Origin: Saccharum officinarum
Lineage: Eukaryota; Streptophyta; Magnoliopsida; Poales; Poaceae
Assembly (NCBI GenBank): GCA_020631735.1
Contig: CM036179.1
Coordinates: forward strand, 22,931,063-22,995,062
DNA length: 64,000 bases
Reading direction: 5' to 3'
Shown: positions 23,924-34,534 of the stretch, piece after piece
Numbering within the stretch: position 1 is the first letter of the stretch
Layout of the letters: the number at the start of each line of letters is the position of its first letter
Translations under genes and position numbers: made by a program
The notes under the pieces: generated by a model
Seen by the model: the letters and a program-made list of their open reading frames with translations, nothing else
The model's database searches: none
Told to the model about the DNA's origin: nothing

Positions 23924-26900
23924 TGTAACGGATCAACATGATTATACGAGATTAAGTAAAAAATCTTCCGCCGCGGCAGATAATTTACCAAACTTAAGCC
24001 CATACAATCCGAGATTCCGTGAAATCACGAAGGATTTCCACCAACCAACATTTCAACCAAGATCGTACTGATTTAGCAGTCACAGTCACATGGTACATAA
24101 AGTTCGCAACGACAGTTGAATACATCGGAGTTCAGAACATAAATTTATTACAACACAAGTTCAAATAACATAGCGGAAGCAAGTAGTTTTAAACCACACA
24201 CACTTAGTCATATACAGTGCCAGCAGGTAGTCATAGTCCACAAAGCATGAGATAAGATAGACGAAGTGACCATTGTCGTTGGTCCTAGTTGTCGCCCATC
24301 GCCGGGTACAGACAGTTGACGCAATACCCATAATACATCTGACCATCTGCAACAACAATGGGAACAACGCCCTGAGTACGAGAAGATACTCAACTAGACT
24401 TACCCGTCATAAACCAGAAATAAATGACACAAGAAGCATGCAAGACTTTTATAAAGTGGACTGGCTTGACTAGTTTTGTAGAAAAACATAAGTTATCAGT
24501 TATGAACCATTTAAAATTTAAACATCAACTTAATTATACCTGATTAATCTAAGTAAACCTATGCTAGAGCAATCACTTGATTAACCATTAACATCAAAGG
24601 TTATATCAGGTTTAGCTTTTCAACATCATTCACATAACCATCCCTGTTCCATCATTATTACTACGATGTTGTCGCTCGAGTCAAGTGCTTACTATCCAGG
24701 AGCGATGGCGATTCGAATCGATTCATAACCAGCTGGTGATTTATTCCTAACACAAACCACGCTTCCTCCGTCAGGGTCGCTTAGATCACCAATGACACTT
24801 TCCAAGTAGCCGCGGGATAACAGTCATGGACCGCACTACCTAGGGACCGCCCGACTGCCAGGACGCACCTTGAGCTCACTCTTCGCGTCCCCGTCATACC
24901 CCATTTAGCACCAGTCTGCCAATCCGAGTTTATCCCGGCTCGAATAGTGTCACAAGCTTCACGGTCGAAAGGTACTTTATTCAGCCAGCTAAATGTGAGG
25001 CATGCGTTTAACATAACAAGAGAAACGAGCAACGATCGGTCCTTAATCGACACAGACGGAATCACTATAGTCCAAAACCCTATAAGACTCCGTCCGATCT
25101 CCGTTTATCCATCAACACTTGGTTACTTTCTATGATAACAATTATAGCTAACCATAACCAGGTATCCACCTATATCTCGCAGGTAACAAGAAATCACCCG
25201 ACTTCTACCGGTCTAAGCATGGCTAAGCAATACTTTCGATCCTAAACTAAAATAGGATTCCAGGCATATTTATGGAACAAGGAAAATGTATATATGCAGC
25301 AAGTGTTTCAGTCAACTCCTATAACTTAATGCAACAATATATAACCCATATATTAAGAATCGCTTGAATAAAATAGGGGATTTAGAATGCTTCGGGGCTT
25401 GCCTCTTTTAAACGAACTAGGCTGGTGATCTACGCACTCGAGCAACTCCTCTCCTTGTTCCTCTTCCTCGGGCACCTCATGTGCCTGGAGCTCTTGCGGA
25501 TCGGTCCAAATCTGTTCTTCCGGCACTGCTACCGACGACTCCTCCTGCGATCCTGTATGATGCAATTGTATAAGTAAACATATAGACGGTGCATCGGATG
25601 CGGTGGAATGACATGATGACATGATATGCAGATGAGCACATTGAATCTGATAGTATAGATTAAAGATAAAATCTTCTACAAGGTAGTCCACATCATCTAA
25701 GAACATGTACCACAAAACATGTCATCTACTCTTATACTAGTTAGCATATAATTCTCACAGAAGTGTTGCTACACTTTGCCAAACCCTAATACCTTAACAT
25801 ATCAAGTAACACAGCAAGGTAGTTTGTGCTTCAAAGATTACCAAACAGTTTTTATTACTTTCAATTATTCATAAATAATAACCTTTTATTTCCTATTTAA
25901 ACTAGGGTTACACATTAACACCTATTTTTGTTGCATGTAAAATCTACAAAAATTACAGTAGCATAGTCCTACTCCAAATAGCATACTACAGAAATTTCAT
26001 GGGATTTGATAAGTAAAACAATCTGTACAAAATAAACAAGCTATAGCATAATAATGAGCATGAAAATATTTTATACTAGGAAAAGTATCAAACAACAGAT
26101 TTATGATTTTTTCTATGCTCTACATAGTAAAAAGCACATCACAAAAATTATCACATGCATGTGTTATACAATTTTTGCTCTCTACAAAAAATAACAAAAA
26201 TCATCAATTAAAGCATTTGAACTACACTTCAATATTTTTTTCACAGAACATGCCTCATAGACATTTTTCTAGAAAGTACATCACTAAAGAAGACTAATGA
26301 AATAGGAACCATATTTTTCTAATCAATATTCTATTTACTAGACATTTTCTAAGATTTCAGCACTTATAAGAATTAAATAAATCTACACAGAAAAATATCT
26401 CAAAATTAATATGCAATATTTTAAGCCATAGATCTACTTATGAGAAACATTACAAAATTTGTTTCACAATTTTTGGAGCTAAATCTTGAGATATGATTTT
26501 TGAAAGCCTTTCACAATTTCTGGAAAATCCTTTTCTTTAAAATCCGAAAATCTACTTGACCTTAAACGCTACGCACACCCCGCGGTTTCACCCCAATCCA
26601 CACCGAGAGACAGACAGTCAGGGCCCACGGGTCAACTGACCCTACGGTCAGCCGGAGCCGAGGGGGCTCGTCGTTGACCGTGCGGATCTCGCCGCTGGTG
26701 AGCCAAATGGCGAGGCGGTCAGCGCGAGCGTGCTCGGGCACCAAGCCGCACCGACAAGTGCCCGGACTTGGCCGGGGTGGTTTACCGGAGCAAGCTCGCC
26801 AGCGCGCATGGCGCACACGGCGCTACCTCACCGCGGCCACACCTCGCCGGTGCACGCATGGCGGTCCGAGGAGCGCTAGAGCTCCAGCATCACCAGACGA

Positions 26901-27864
26901 AGCCGACGCGCGCGAAAGAAGAGAAGGAAGGCGATGGAAGCAGCCCACCCGTGCGGAGCCGAGCTCCGACGAGAGGCGGTGAAGAACGGTCGGCCTAAAT
27001 TGGCCCCCTCACCTTGACGATGGCGACTGTGGAGGGAGCACGGGGTGGAGCAGAGGGAGGCGGAGCAATGGCCGCGAAGAATCGGCGGGTGCAGCGCGGC
27101 GGCGATAGGCGGTGGCGGAGCTTGGAGGGCGGCAATGGCGCGGTGCGCTAGCTCCGCTGCGGCTGCTGCTGGCGCGTGAGGAATGCGAAATGGGAGGGAC
27201 GAGGAGCGGTCACGCGGTTGGTCAACTTGGAGGCGTGGCGAGGCGGTGGGGCCACGACGTGCCACCCGTACACCGGCGACGGGGAGAGGCTTCCACGCGG
27301 AACCCGTGAGCGCGCGGGGCGGGGGGGCCGGCCGGCTGCGAGCTAGGCCGGAAACGGGGCGCTGGCGCAGTCAGGCGGGAAAACCTTTTTCTTTTATAAA
27401 TAAAATTTCCAGATTTTCTAATTTATTTCAAATTTGAATTTTGAAGATGAAAAAGACATTTTCAAAGGTTGACCTCAAAACAAAAGTTGTTCAAAATTTA
27501 ATTCTCTACAACTTTTATTTAGGGCATTTTTCAAAATTCCAAATAGATTTTGAATTAATGATTTAAAGTCTAATTTTAATATAAAACTTATTTTTCTAGA
27601 ATATTTTTAAAAGCAAAATTTGGGGCGATTTTGAATACAAAAGTTGCTCCAAAAATTCTACTAATTAATTCTAGGTTATTTAAAATTATAGCCAAATAAG
27701 TTCTACAACTCTAGCAAGCAAATGCAACAATTATGCTTCAAATAGATATTTTTCACACTTCAATTTAATTTCAACTTATATTTCATGTGATGATGAAAAT
27801 AAATGTGATGCTAATGCTCATGCTATGGGATGTTAATACACGCTTAACACCCAGGGGTGTTACA
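23924..27864 (-). mobile_element. 3' LTR of the gypsy chromovirus
   Basis: 3941 bp. It matches the 5' LTR (34535-38552, 4018 bp) throughout, with scattered substitutions and indels, so insertion was not very recent. It is much closer to 15561-19539, which is another representation of the same LTR. Confidence 0.92.
25353..25715 (-). other. 120-codon open frame inside the gypsy LTR (copy 2)
   Basis: It encodes the same 120 residues as the frame at 17002-17364. See that entry. Function is unknown. Confidence 0.35.
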
Positions 27865-27885
27865 GCCCTCCCCCTTATAAGAATC
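27865..27885 (-). promoter_or_regulatory. Polypurine tract of the gypsy chromovirus
   Basis: On the minus strand, TAAGGGGGAGGGC immediately precedes the LTR start TGTAACACC, as expected for the plus-strand priming site. Confidence 0.85.
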
Positions 27886-28330
27886 TCGTCCTGAGATTTT
27901 GAGTTACGAACCACTTGTTGTAAAAATCTTTATAAGTGGTTTGCAGATATTCTCCTGTTTCCCACGTCGCATCACTCTCATCGTGATGACTTCACTAAAT
28001 CTTGTAAGTTGTCACCACTTTATTCCGAGTGACTCGGTCCTTAGTATCTAAAACTCGAACTGGTTGCTCACGATATTCCAAGTCTGTCTTGATCCGAATA
28101 CCCTGAGGTTCTATTCTCTCTTCCGGAACACGCAAACACTTCTTCAACTGTGATACATGGAAGACGGGAAAGATTGAACTCATCACTTCTGGTAGCTGTA
28201 ACCTGTAAGCCACGGGGCCCTTTTTCTCTATGATCCGGTATGGTCCTACATACCTAGCAGCAAGTTTCTTCTTGATTCCAAATCGTTTCTTCTTCATTGG
28301 GGTAACCTTCAAATAGACATAGTCACCCAC
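27886..28330 (-). pseudogene. Integrase C-terminal domain and chromodomain-like end
   Basis: From 28330 downward the frame reads GDYVYLKVTPMKKKRFG, then LAARYVGPYRIIEKKGPVAY, VFHVSQLKKCLRV, EYREQPVRVLDTKDRVTRNK and VVTTYKI. These are the GPY/F-type integrase tail and the lead-in to a chromodomain. After two adjacent stops (near 27990) the same frame continues with HHDESDATWETGEYL, the W-containing second half typical of chromodomains in this lineage, and ends near 27890 before the polypurine tract. Chromodomains of chromoviruses are thought to guide integration into H3K9-methylated heterochromatin. The first aromatic-cage residues are hard to assign. The stops make this copy defective. Confidence 0.8.
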
Positions 28331-28442
28331 TTGGAATTATAGCGGTCTTTTCCTCTTATCTGCATAACTCTTCTGACGTGATTGTGCAACTTGCATGTTT
28401 TGTTGGATAATACAGACCTTTTTCTCTGTCTCATCTACAAAA

Positions 28443-29174
28443 TCAATCCCGTAAAAATCTTCTTTCTCTAGGTTCAACCCAATTTAACGGTGTCCTACAT
28501 TTTCTGCCATACAGGGCTTCAAAAGGTGTCATCTTGATATTCTCTTGATAACTGTTGTTGTAAGCGAACTCTGCCAAAGGTAACCATGATTCCCATGAAC
28601 CTCTGGATGATAACACACAAGCTCTAAGCATATCTTCAAGAACAACATTAACTCGCTCAGTCTGCCCATCTGTCTGCAGATGGTAAGCTATACTATGAAT
28701 CAAACTAGTACCCAATCCTTTATGAAGATGCTCCCAAAAATGAGCGGTAAACTGTGAACCATGGTTAGACACGATAGTCTTTGGTATACCATGTAATCGG
28801 ACAATCTTAGCAATATACTTCTCCGCATATTGAGGTGGTCGAAAAGTTGTCTTAACTGGCAAAAAGTGAGCTGATTTGGTAATGCGGTCTACAATTACCC
28901 AAATCAAATCATTTCCTTTTGGTGTGGTGGGAAGACCAGTGATAAAATCCATACTTATATCATCCCATTTCCAATCTGGTATAGACAAGGGTTGCAATAG
29001 TCCTACGGGTCTCATGTGAAGAGCTTTCACTCTGCAACACATGTCGCAACGGGCAACATACGCTGCAATCTCCTTTTTCATCTTGGTCCACCAATAACGG
29101 GGTCTTAACTCTTGGTACATTTTATTACTTCCAAGATGGATAGACAACTTAGAATGATGAGCTTCATCCATCAA
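28443..29174 (-). pseudogene. Gypsy integrase (zinc-binding and catalytic core)
   Basis: The zinc region has HHSKLSIH … YWWTKMKKEIAAYV … CDMCCRVK (H2C2). The core has SMDFITGLPTTPKGND (first catalytic Asp), VSNHGSQFTAHFWEHL and DGQTERVNVVLEDML (catalytic Glu). The middle motif is normally SDxGSQF; here the catalytic Asp reads Asn, while copy 1 (near 20450) still has Asp, a single C/T difference. An in-frame TGA separates it from RNase H (29190), and a frameshift near 28443 separates it from the C-terminal domain. Confidence 0.88.
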
Positions 29175-29189
29175 TTTGTTATTGAGCTC

Positions 29190-29834
29190 TCAATCCTTGG
29201 GTACTACCAGGCGGTCCTTAAACCATAACACTCCTTGGTCATCCACTCTAAAGTGTTTGGTCGGTTCTCTCTTCATTTTCTCCTTGATATGGAATAGTCC
29301 TTTATCTATTTTCTGACCTTCAATGATTTTGCTCTCCAAGGTACAACTGATCTGAATATTATGTAACACAACAGGATGCAACAAATTGAACCCCTCTTCA
29401 AACAACGGATGTACAGCAATAGAATGTGACTTCCTACTTAGTGCATCTGCTACTACATTAGCCTTCCCTGGATGATAATGCACATTCAGATTATAATCCT
29501 TTATCAGCTCTAACCATCTTCGTTGACTCATATTCAACTCAGATTGAGTAAAGATGTACTTGAGACTCTTATGATCTATAAAGATATTACACATATTTCC
29601 CAGCAAGTAGTGTCTCCAAATCTTTAGAGCATGCACAACTGCTGCAAGCTCTAAGTCATGTGTAGGATAATTAACCTCGTGCTTCCTCAATTGACGTGAG
29701 GCATAAGCAATGACCCTTCCATCTTGCATTAGTACACATCCTAACCCATTCTTAGATGCATCACAAAACACATCAAATGACTTTTCTATATCTGGTTGTG
29801 CTAGAATAGGAGCAGTGGTTAGCAATTTCCGCAA
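29190..29834 (-). pseudogene. Gypsy RNase H domain
   Basis: It contains [40 protein letters not shown] with [27 protein letters not shown] and [16 protein letters not shown]. These are the standard RNase H motifs with the acidic residues D, E, D and D present. It is in frame with RT but separated by a TAG near 29885, and is followed by an in-frame TGA at its 3' end. It degrades the RNA strand of the RNA-DNA hybrid during replication. Confidence 0.88.
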
Positions 29835-29885
29835 GGTGCAGAAAGCTGCCTCATACTCCTCTGTCCAGGCAAACTTATGATCCTT

Positions 29886-31392
29886 CTATAGCAGACTTGT
29901 CATTGGCTTAGCAATCTTCGAGAAATCCGGTATGAAGTGGCGATAGTAACCGGCTAAACCAAGAAAACTTCGGACCTCATGAACTGTGGTTGGTGACTTC
30001 CAATCCATGACCTCTTGTACTTTACTAGGGTCTACTGAAATTCCACTTTCCAATAACACATGACCAAGAAAAGGAACTGTCTTGAGCCAGAACTCACACT
30101 TACTAAACTTAGCATACAACTGATGCTCTCTGAGTCTAGTCAAGACAATCCTAAGATGTTCTGCATGATCTTTTTCATTTTCTGAGTATATTAAGATGTC
30201 ATCAATGAACACAATCACAAACTTATCCAACTCTGGCATAAAGATGGAATTCATCAGATACATAAAGTATGCAGGAGCATTTGTCAATCCAAAGGACATG
30301 ACAAGATACTCGTACAAACCATATCTGGTAGAAAAACGCGGTCTTGGGTATATCCTGCAGTCTAATCTTGATCTGATGATACCCTGATCTCAAATCTATC
30401 TTAGAGAACACTTTGGCTTTAGATAATTGGTCAAACAAGATATCAATCTGAGGTAGAGGATACTTGTTTTTAATTGTCACTGCATTCAGTGGCCAATAGT
30501 CCACGCACATACATAAGGAGTTATCCTTTTTCTTCTTCACGAACAGTGCGGGACATCTCCATTCAGACGAACTGGGACGAATCAAACCCTTCTTTAACAG
30601 ATCTTGGAGTTGTTTCTTCAACTCGGCTAACTCATTAGGAGGCATCCGATAAGGCCTTCTTGAGATCGGTGTTGTTCTAGGGATTAACTCAATGGCAAAC
30701 TCAACATCTCGGTCTGGTGGAAGACCAGGTAACTCATCTAGAAACACGTCTGGAAACTCACATACTACTGGAATCTTGGCTATAAGAGTAGTTTGGACGG
30801 CACAAGTTGTACTGGCTAGATCCATTTTCTGAGGTAGGATCACCTGAAAGGTGCCTTCTCCAATAGGTTCCTTAAGAGAAATACTTCTTCCTCCGACATC
30901 AATTACTACTCCCATCTTATTCATCCAGTTCATTCCCATAATCACGTCCAAAACTAGTCCTGGCATAACTATCAAATTAAGCTTATATTGTCTGTTCGCT
31001 ATGTTCAGGGTTACTCCCTGGATTATCTGATTAGTCAATAGATCAGCCCCTGCTAAACTTATCCGATAAGCACATTCCAATTCAACTATCTTTTGCTTAT
31101 ACATCTTAACAAAAGCTTTACTTACAAATGAATGAGATGATCTGGAATCAAACAAAACTACTGTAGGATGATTGTTGATAGAAAACATACCAGCTGTCAC
31201 AGGTTCTCCTTCTGTGATGTCATCAACGGTGGTGTGGTGCACACGAGCTTGATACTGCGTCTGCTGCTTCTTGGGATAGGGGCAAAACTTCGCAAAGTGT
31301 CCAGGTTGGTTGCAGTCGAAACACGGTCCCCTTACTTGAGTCACAGCTCTAGATGAACTGCCTTGTCCTGCCTTAGCTTGTGGCAACGCCAT
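29886..31392 (-). pseudogene. Gypsy gag end, protease and reverse transcriptase
   Basis: From 31392: a CCHC zinc knuckle ([14 protein letters not shown], 31282-31323), an aspartic protease region and RT. The protease signature normally reads DSG; here it reads DSRSSH (Asp codon 31147-31149), a change expected to impair the enzyme. RT has [36 protein letters not shown] and, after a one-base frameshift near 30330 (five A where copy 1 has four), [24 protein letters not shown] (catalytic Asp pair about 30198-30203) and [20 protein letters not shown]. The polymerase motifs themselves are intact. Confidence 0.9.
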
Positions 31393-32327
31393 CTTGAATG
31401 GCTTCTGGTTCCTCTGAGGTTGTTGAGCATTCTGGCTCTTTCGCTACGGTGACCTGAACCTTGCACCAGGGGCAGGCGAACGATACGCAGAACAATTTGC
31501 CATCGGGGCCCTAGGCTAGGACGGACCTGACTCAAAAGCTCTCTTACAAGTCTTGGATGCAGCATACACATTATTGTTCTTCTCTTGCTTCAAGCAGTCA
31601 CTAACAAAGTCGTTGAAACTAGTTCTCATGTTGGTACCCACGTGTTTCATCATCTTGGGATTCAGACCTCTCTTGAAACTGGTGATCTTTTTGGCATCAG
31701 TATTCACCATGTCAGAGGCATAGCGGCTCAGATTGTTGAATGCATGCAGATATTGAGTCACAGTCTTCGTGCCTTGATTCAGTGCCAGAAATTCTCTGAG
31801 CTTCATTTCTGTCAGACCAGGTGGGATGTACACTCCATGAAAAGCTTCAGTGAACTCCCTCCAAGTGATGTGGGCATGGGGGGGAGTGGTGCGGTGGTGC
31901 TTCCACCACATCCCTGCTGGACCTTGAAGCTGATGAGCTGCATACTCGGTCTTCAACACTTCTGTCATCCTCAAAACATGAAACTTGTCTTCCATTGTGT
32001 TTATCCACTCCTCTGCATCTAAGGGTTCAGTGACTTCCTTGAAAATGGTGGATAGGTGTCCATGAAATCCTTGAAACTGCTATACTGGTTTACTTCATGC
32101 CCACTCGGGTTTACTCCACGACGGGTGTTATCTGCAATACTGCACAATGCAGCTTCCATATTCTGCTGCATGTTCTCCATGTTGCATTGACTTCCGAGGA
32201 ACTGTGCGAAGAACTGTTCCGTGGTGTACGGTGGAGGAGGAGGCGGTGGTGGATCACGGTTCTCATTTCTAGTGGCACTGCCACCAGCCTCAGTGGCATC
32301 ATACACGGTACGGCGAGTGTTCGGCAT
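31393..32327 (-). pseudogene. Gypsy gag
   Basis: The start ATG is at 32327, preceded by ACAG. The N-terminal part has PPPPPPPPYTTEQFFAQFLG and FKDFMDTYPP. After a frameshift near 32045 the capsid-like gag continues (MEDKFHVLRMTEVLKTEYAA, GPAGMWWKHH, TWREFTEAFHGVYIPPG, LREFLALNQGTKTVTQYLHA, FKRGLNPKMMKHV), a typical retrotransposon gag domain. Two in-frame TAG codons (31516 and about 31444) follow before the zinc knuckle. The protein would form the particle that packages the element's RNA. Confidence 0.87.
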
Positions 32328-32695
32328 CTGTATATTTCAGCAATAGTAATTATTAGGTGATGTTGTAGAAATCATGAGTGAATGAAAAATTATGTCGTAC
32401 TGAATTCACTGGAGAGAATAAATTCATACAATAAAACAGGGGCACAATAAGTCATTCCAATTAACACAACATCACTAATTAGATTACTAAAGCGCACACA
32501 TCGCATCATTACAACCAAATTGCCAGCATACATACACTGGACTTTTGACGTTCGGATATCGCCACAAACACGTCCAAGTTTTCCGACATTACATCAAAGC
32601 CTTAGTCTTTCTACTCATTATTACATGCCCAATGTGCCAACTAAGCAAAAGATCATGCAAACGAAACCCTAGTAGCTAGCGCAACAACTACTAGT
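32328..32695 (-). other. Spacer between the additional ORF and gag
   Basis: About 370 bp with no coding frame, ending (element orientation) in AAATATACAG directly before the gag ATG, a splice-acceptor-like context. Confidence 0.5.
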
Positions 32696-33748
32696 CTACT
32701 CATCATGGTCGCTATCTAAGTCGAAGATGTTGGTGTTGTCACCATCCACAGCATCATCGTCATCCTCAGCGGGTGCCTCAGGCTCTTTAGGATCTTCGTC
32801 CTCATCCAGATCCATCTCTACCGCACTAGGAGGAACATAGGGGTAGAGCTGGTTGTTCAGCCGATGAACCTCCTCATGCAGGTTGTTATTGTACTCCTCT
32901 GCATTGGCCAGCTGCTGCTCTAGATCAAACTGTCGAGCCCTCAGAACATTCTCTACAGATCAGGCTTCATTCCTCTGATGGAGCACATGAGTCAACATAC
33001 GCTCAGCGTTCCTATTGGCGGTGGTCAGACGTCCAACCTGCTCTCTCAGTGCACATACGTCTCCCTCAAAGACCACAGTCCTTTGGATAGCCTGATCCCT
33101 CTAATGAGTCAACTATGCCATCTCTGCTATGAGCCTCTCAATCTCAGCGTTGTGATCCCTCTAAAGCTGACGTCGGTCGTCGCAAGCCTGACCAAGAGCA
33201 CCAGACACACGTCGCAGGCTACCTTCCACTCCATCGAAGGCCTTCATCATTGTGAACATGACACTCATGGCGAGGTTATCACTGTTCTATGCTTCTGCTG
33301 CACTAATCTCTAAGGACCTTCCTCTTGCCTACTACCACGAGTTAGTGGAGGGGTTGCCCCTTAGAAAGACCCCAACTATAGTTGTTGCCAACTCCCGAGG
33401 AAAATGATCCATGATATCCCTTAGTATCCCAAAGGCTGCTCTCTTAGCGGCTTCTTCAGCGGTCCTGCCAGTTGACTCATAACGCCAACCAGTCCACTCA
33501 GAACCATCACCTCTAGGATGAACAATGACTTCCATAGTAACCAAAAGACCTTCCCCCAACCTCTCATTTGCCCAGAAGTAGCGGGGCTCCATTCCATCGG
33601 GATAGCCAACATAGCTGAGTACTCTCCACAAGAGCGTGGGCATCCCAAACTCTCCAAGGAATGTGTGACGCTGTCGAGTGCGTGGGGCAAGCTGATGGCG
33701 GGGAACTCTGCCTGTGGACTTGCGAGCTGTCTGCTTGGTGCGTGCCAT
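32696..33748 (-). pseudogene. Additional retrotransposon ORF with a histone H3 tail-like N terminus
   Basis: Minus strand, between the primer-binding site and gag, on the coding strand of the element. The first uninterrupted part (33748-33332, 138 residues) starts MARTKQTARKSTGRVPRHQL. After Met removal, residues 1-12 equal the histone H3 tail, keeping Lys4, Lys9 and Ser10. A weaker match (PR.QLA) then continues with one residue missing and Lys14, Lys18, Lys23 and Lys27 replaced. Residues about 50-125 (MEVIVHPRGDGSEWTGW, TAEEAAKRAAFGILRDI) resemble a dsRNA-binding fold, tentatively. There is no histone fold. The frame continues after stops at 33332, 33329, 33287, 33161, 33113, 33101 (all TAG) and 32960 (TGA) into a coiled-coil-like segment (REQVGRLTTANRNAERML, LEQQLANAEEYNNNLHEEVH) and an acidic tail (DLDEDEDPKEPEAPAEDDDD), ending at TAG 32696. 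The coherent frame suggests an ancestral protein of about 350 residues. ATG at 33748 was chosen because the preceding bases are ACAG and the H3 match begins there. Function is unknown. Confidence 0.75.
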
Positions 33749-34520
33749 CTGTAGCAAAATTTTATTACCCCAGTGAGAACAGATTTTAAGTTGTCATTTT
33801 TATCAAAATGAGATAATCAACTTATAAGGGGAGGAACAATGCCATGAATGAAATGCACAAACATGATGCATGCACGTTTTGTACGTCCCCACAAACTTAG
33901 AAAATAACAATTGCTAGCGGTATAGATGGTGGCACACAATGATCTCTCGTAAACATAGCTAATACGTACTACTCGATAGCGTTGTTATGTACCTACCGGA
34001 AATCACTTCAGCCCAAACCCTGACAGTATGAAAAATATGCAAGAAAGCAGTAAAGTAAGCTACTCGCTCTACACGCATCCCTAGATATGAGTATAACGGT
34101 AGCAACTACCCGAATCATCGTCTTATTGACGACATCATCACCACATGATAGAATTCCCACACATTGGATACCTTTATACAAACATGCGTATGACACGTAA
34201 GTGTTTTGGCATCATATAAGCACTTCCCTGGATCGACAGTGTATCTGACCATGCTCTCACAACTCTCACTTACCAAGGCGTAGAGACAATTGATCCATAC
34301 AATACCACTCAAGTGAATGGCACTCATACAATAGCACGCCGTATGAGCGACGAATTAAAAATATGATGCAAAACCCCCAAGTCAGTACTTAAATAAGCCA
34401 CCCAGAGTCCTTAACTAGGCATAAAGGATATGACCACTGACACACTCTTAAGTTTTAAAATGTGGTTTTAAACACAATTTTGTTTTAAATACCCATGTGA
34501 ACAGTAACATGCTAAACCAT
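33749..34520 (-). other. 5' leader of the gypsy chromovirus
   Basis: About 770 bp between the primer-binding site and the additional ORF. I see no long open frame. It probably contains the packaging and leader sequences. It ends TTTTGCTACAG directly before the ATG. Confidence 0.6.
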
Positions 34521-34532
34521 GCTCTGATACCA
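34521..34532 (-). promoter_or_regulatory. Primer-binding site (initiator-tRNA-Met type)
   Basis: On the minus strand, TGGTATCAGAGC lies two bases after the 5' LTR end. It is the classic complement of the 3' end of plant initiator tRNA-Met and fixes the element's orientation. Confidence 0.93.
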
Positions 34533-34534
34533 GC

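Larger units (their letters stand above)
22400..30621. repeat. Large duplicated block, copy 2 (starts at the N gap)
   Basis: This is the second representation of 14028-22299. It begins 20 bp inside the Tourist-like MITE and continues past the point where copy 1 ends, into the complete gypsy element. The match ends with the TTCTTCAA phrase where copy 1 meets the gap. Confidence 0.9.

Noticed and set aside
14028..30621. Two independent gypsy insertions in tandem
   Set aside because: Flank, MITE and target duplication are the same in both copies, so they are two representations (or a secondary duplication) of one insertion.
33332..33748. A genuine histone H3 gene
   Set aside because: Only the tail matches. 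The histone fold is absent, and the ORF lies in the correct orientation within a complete gypsy element.
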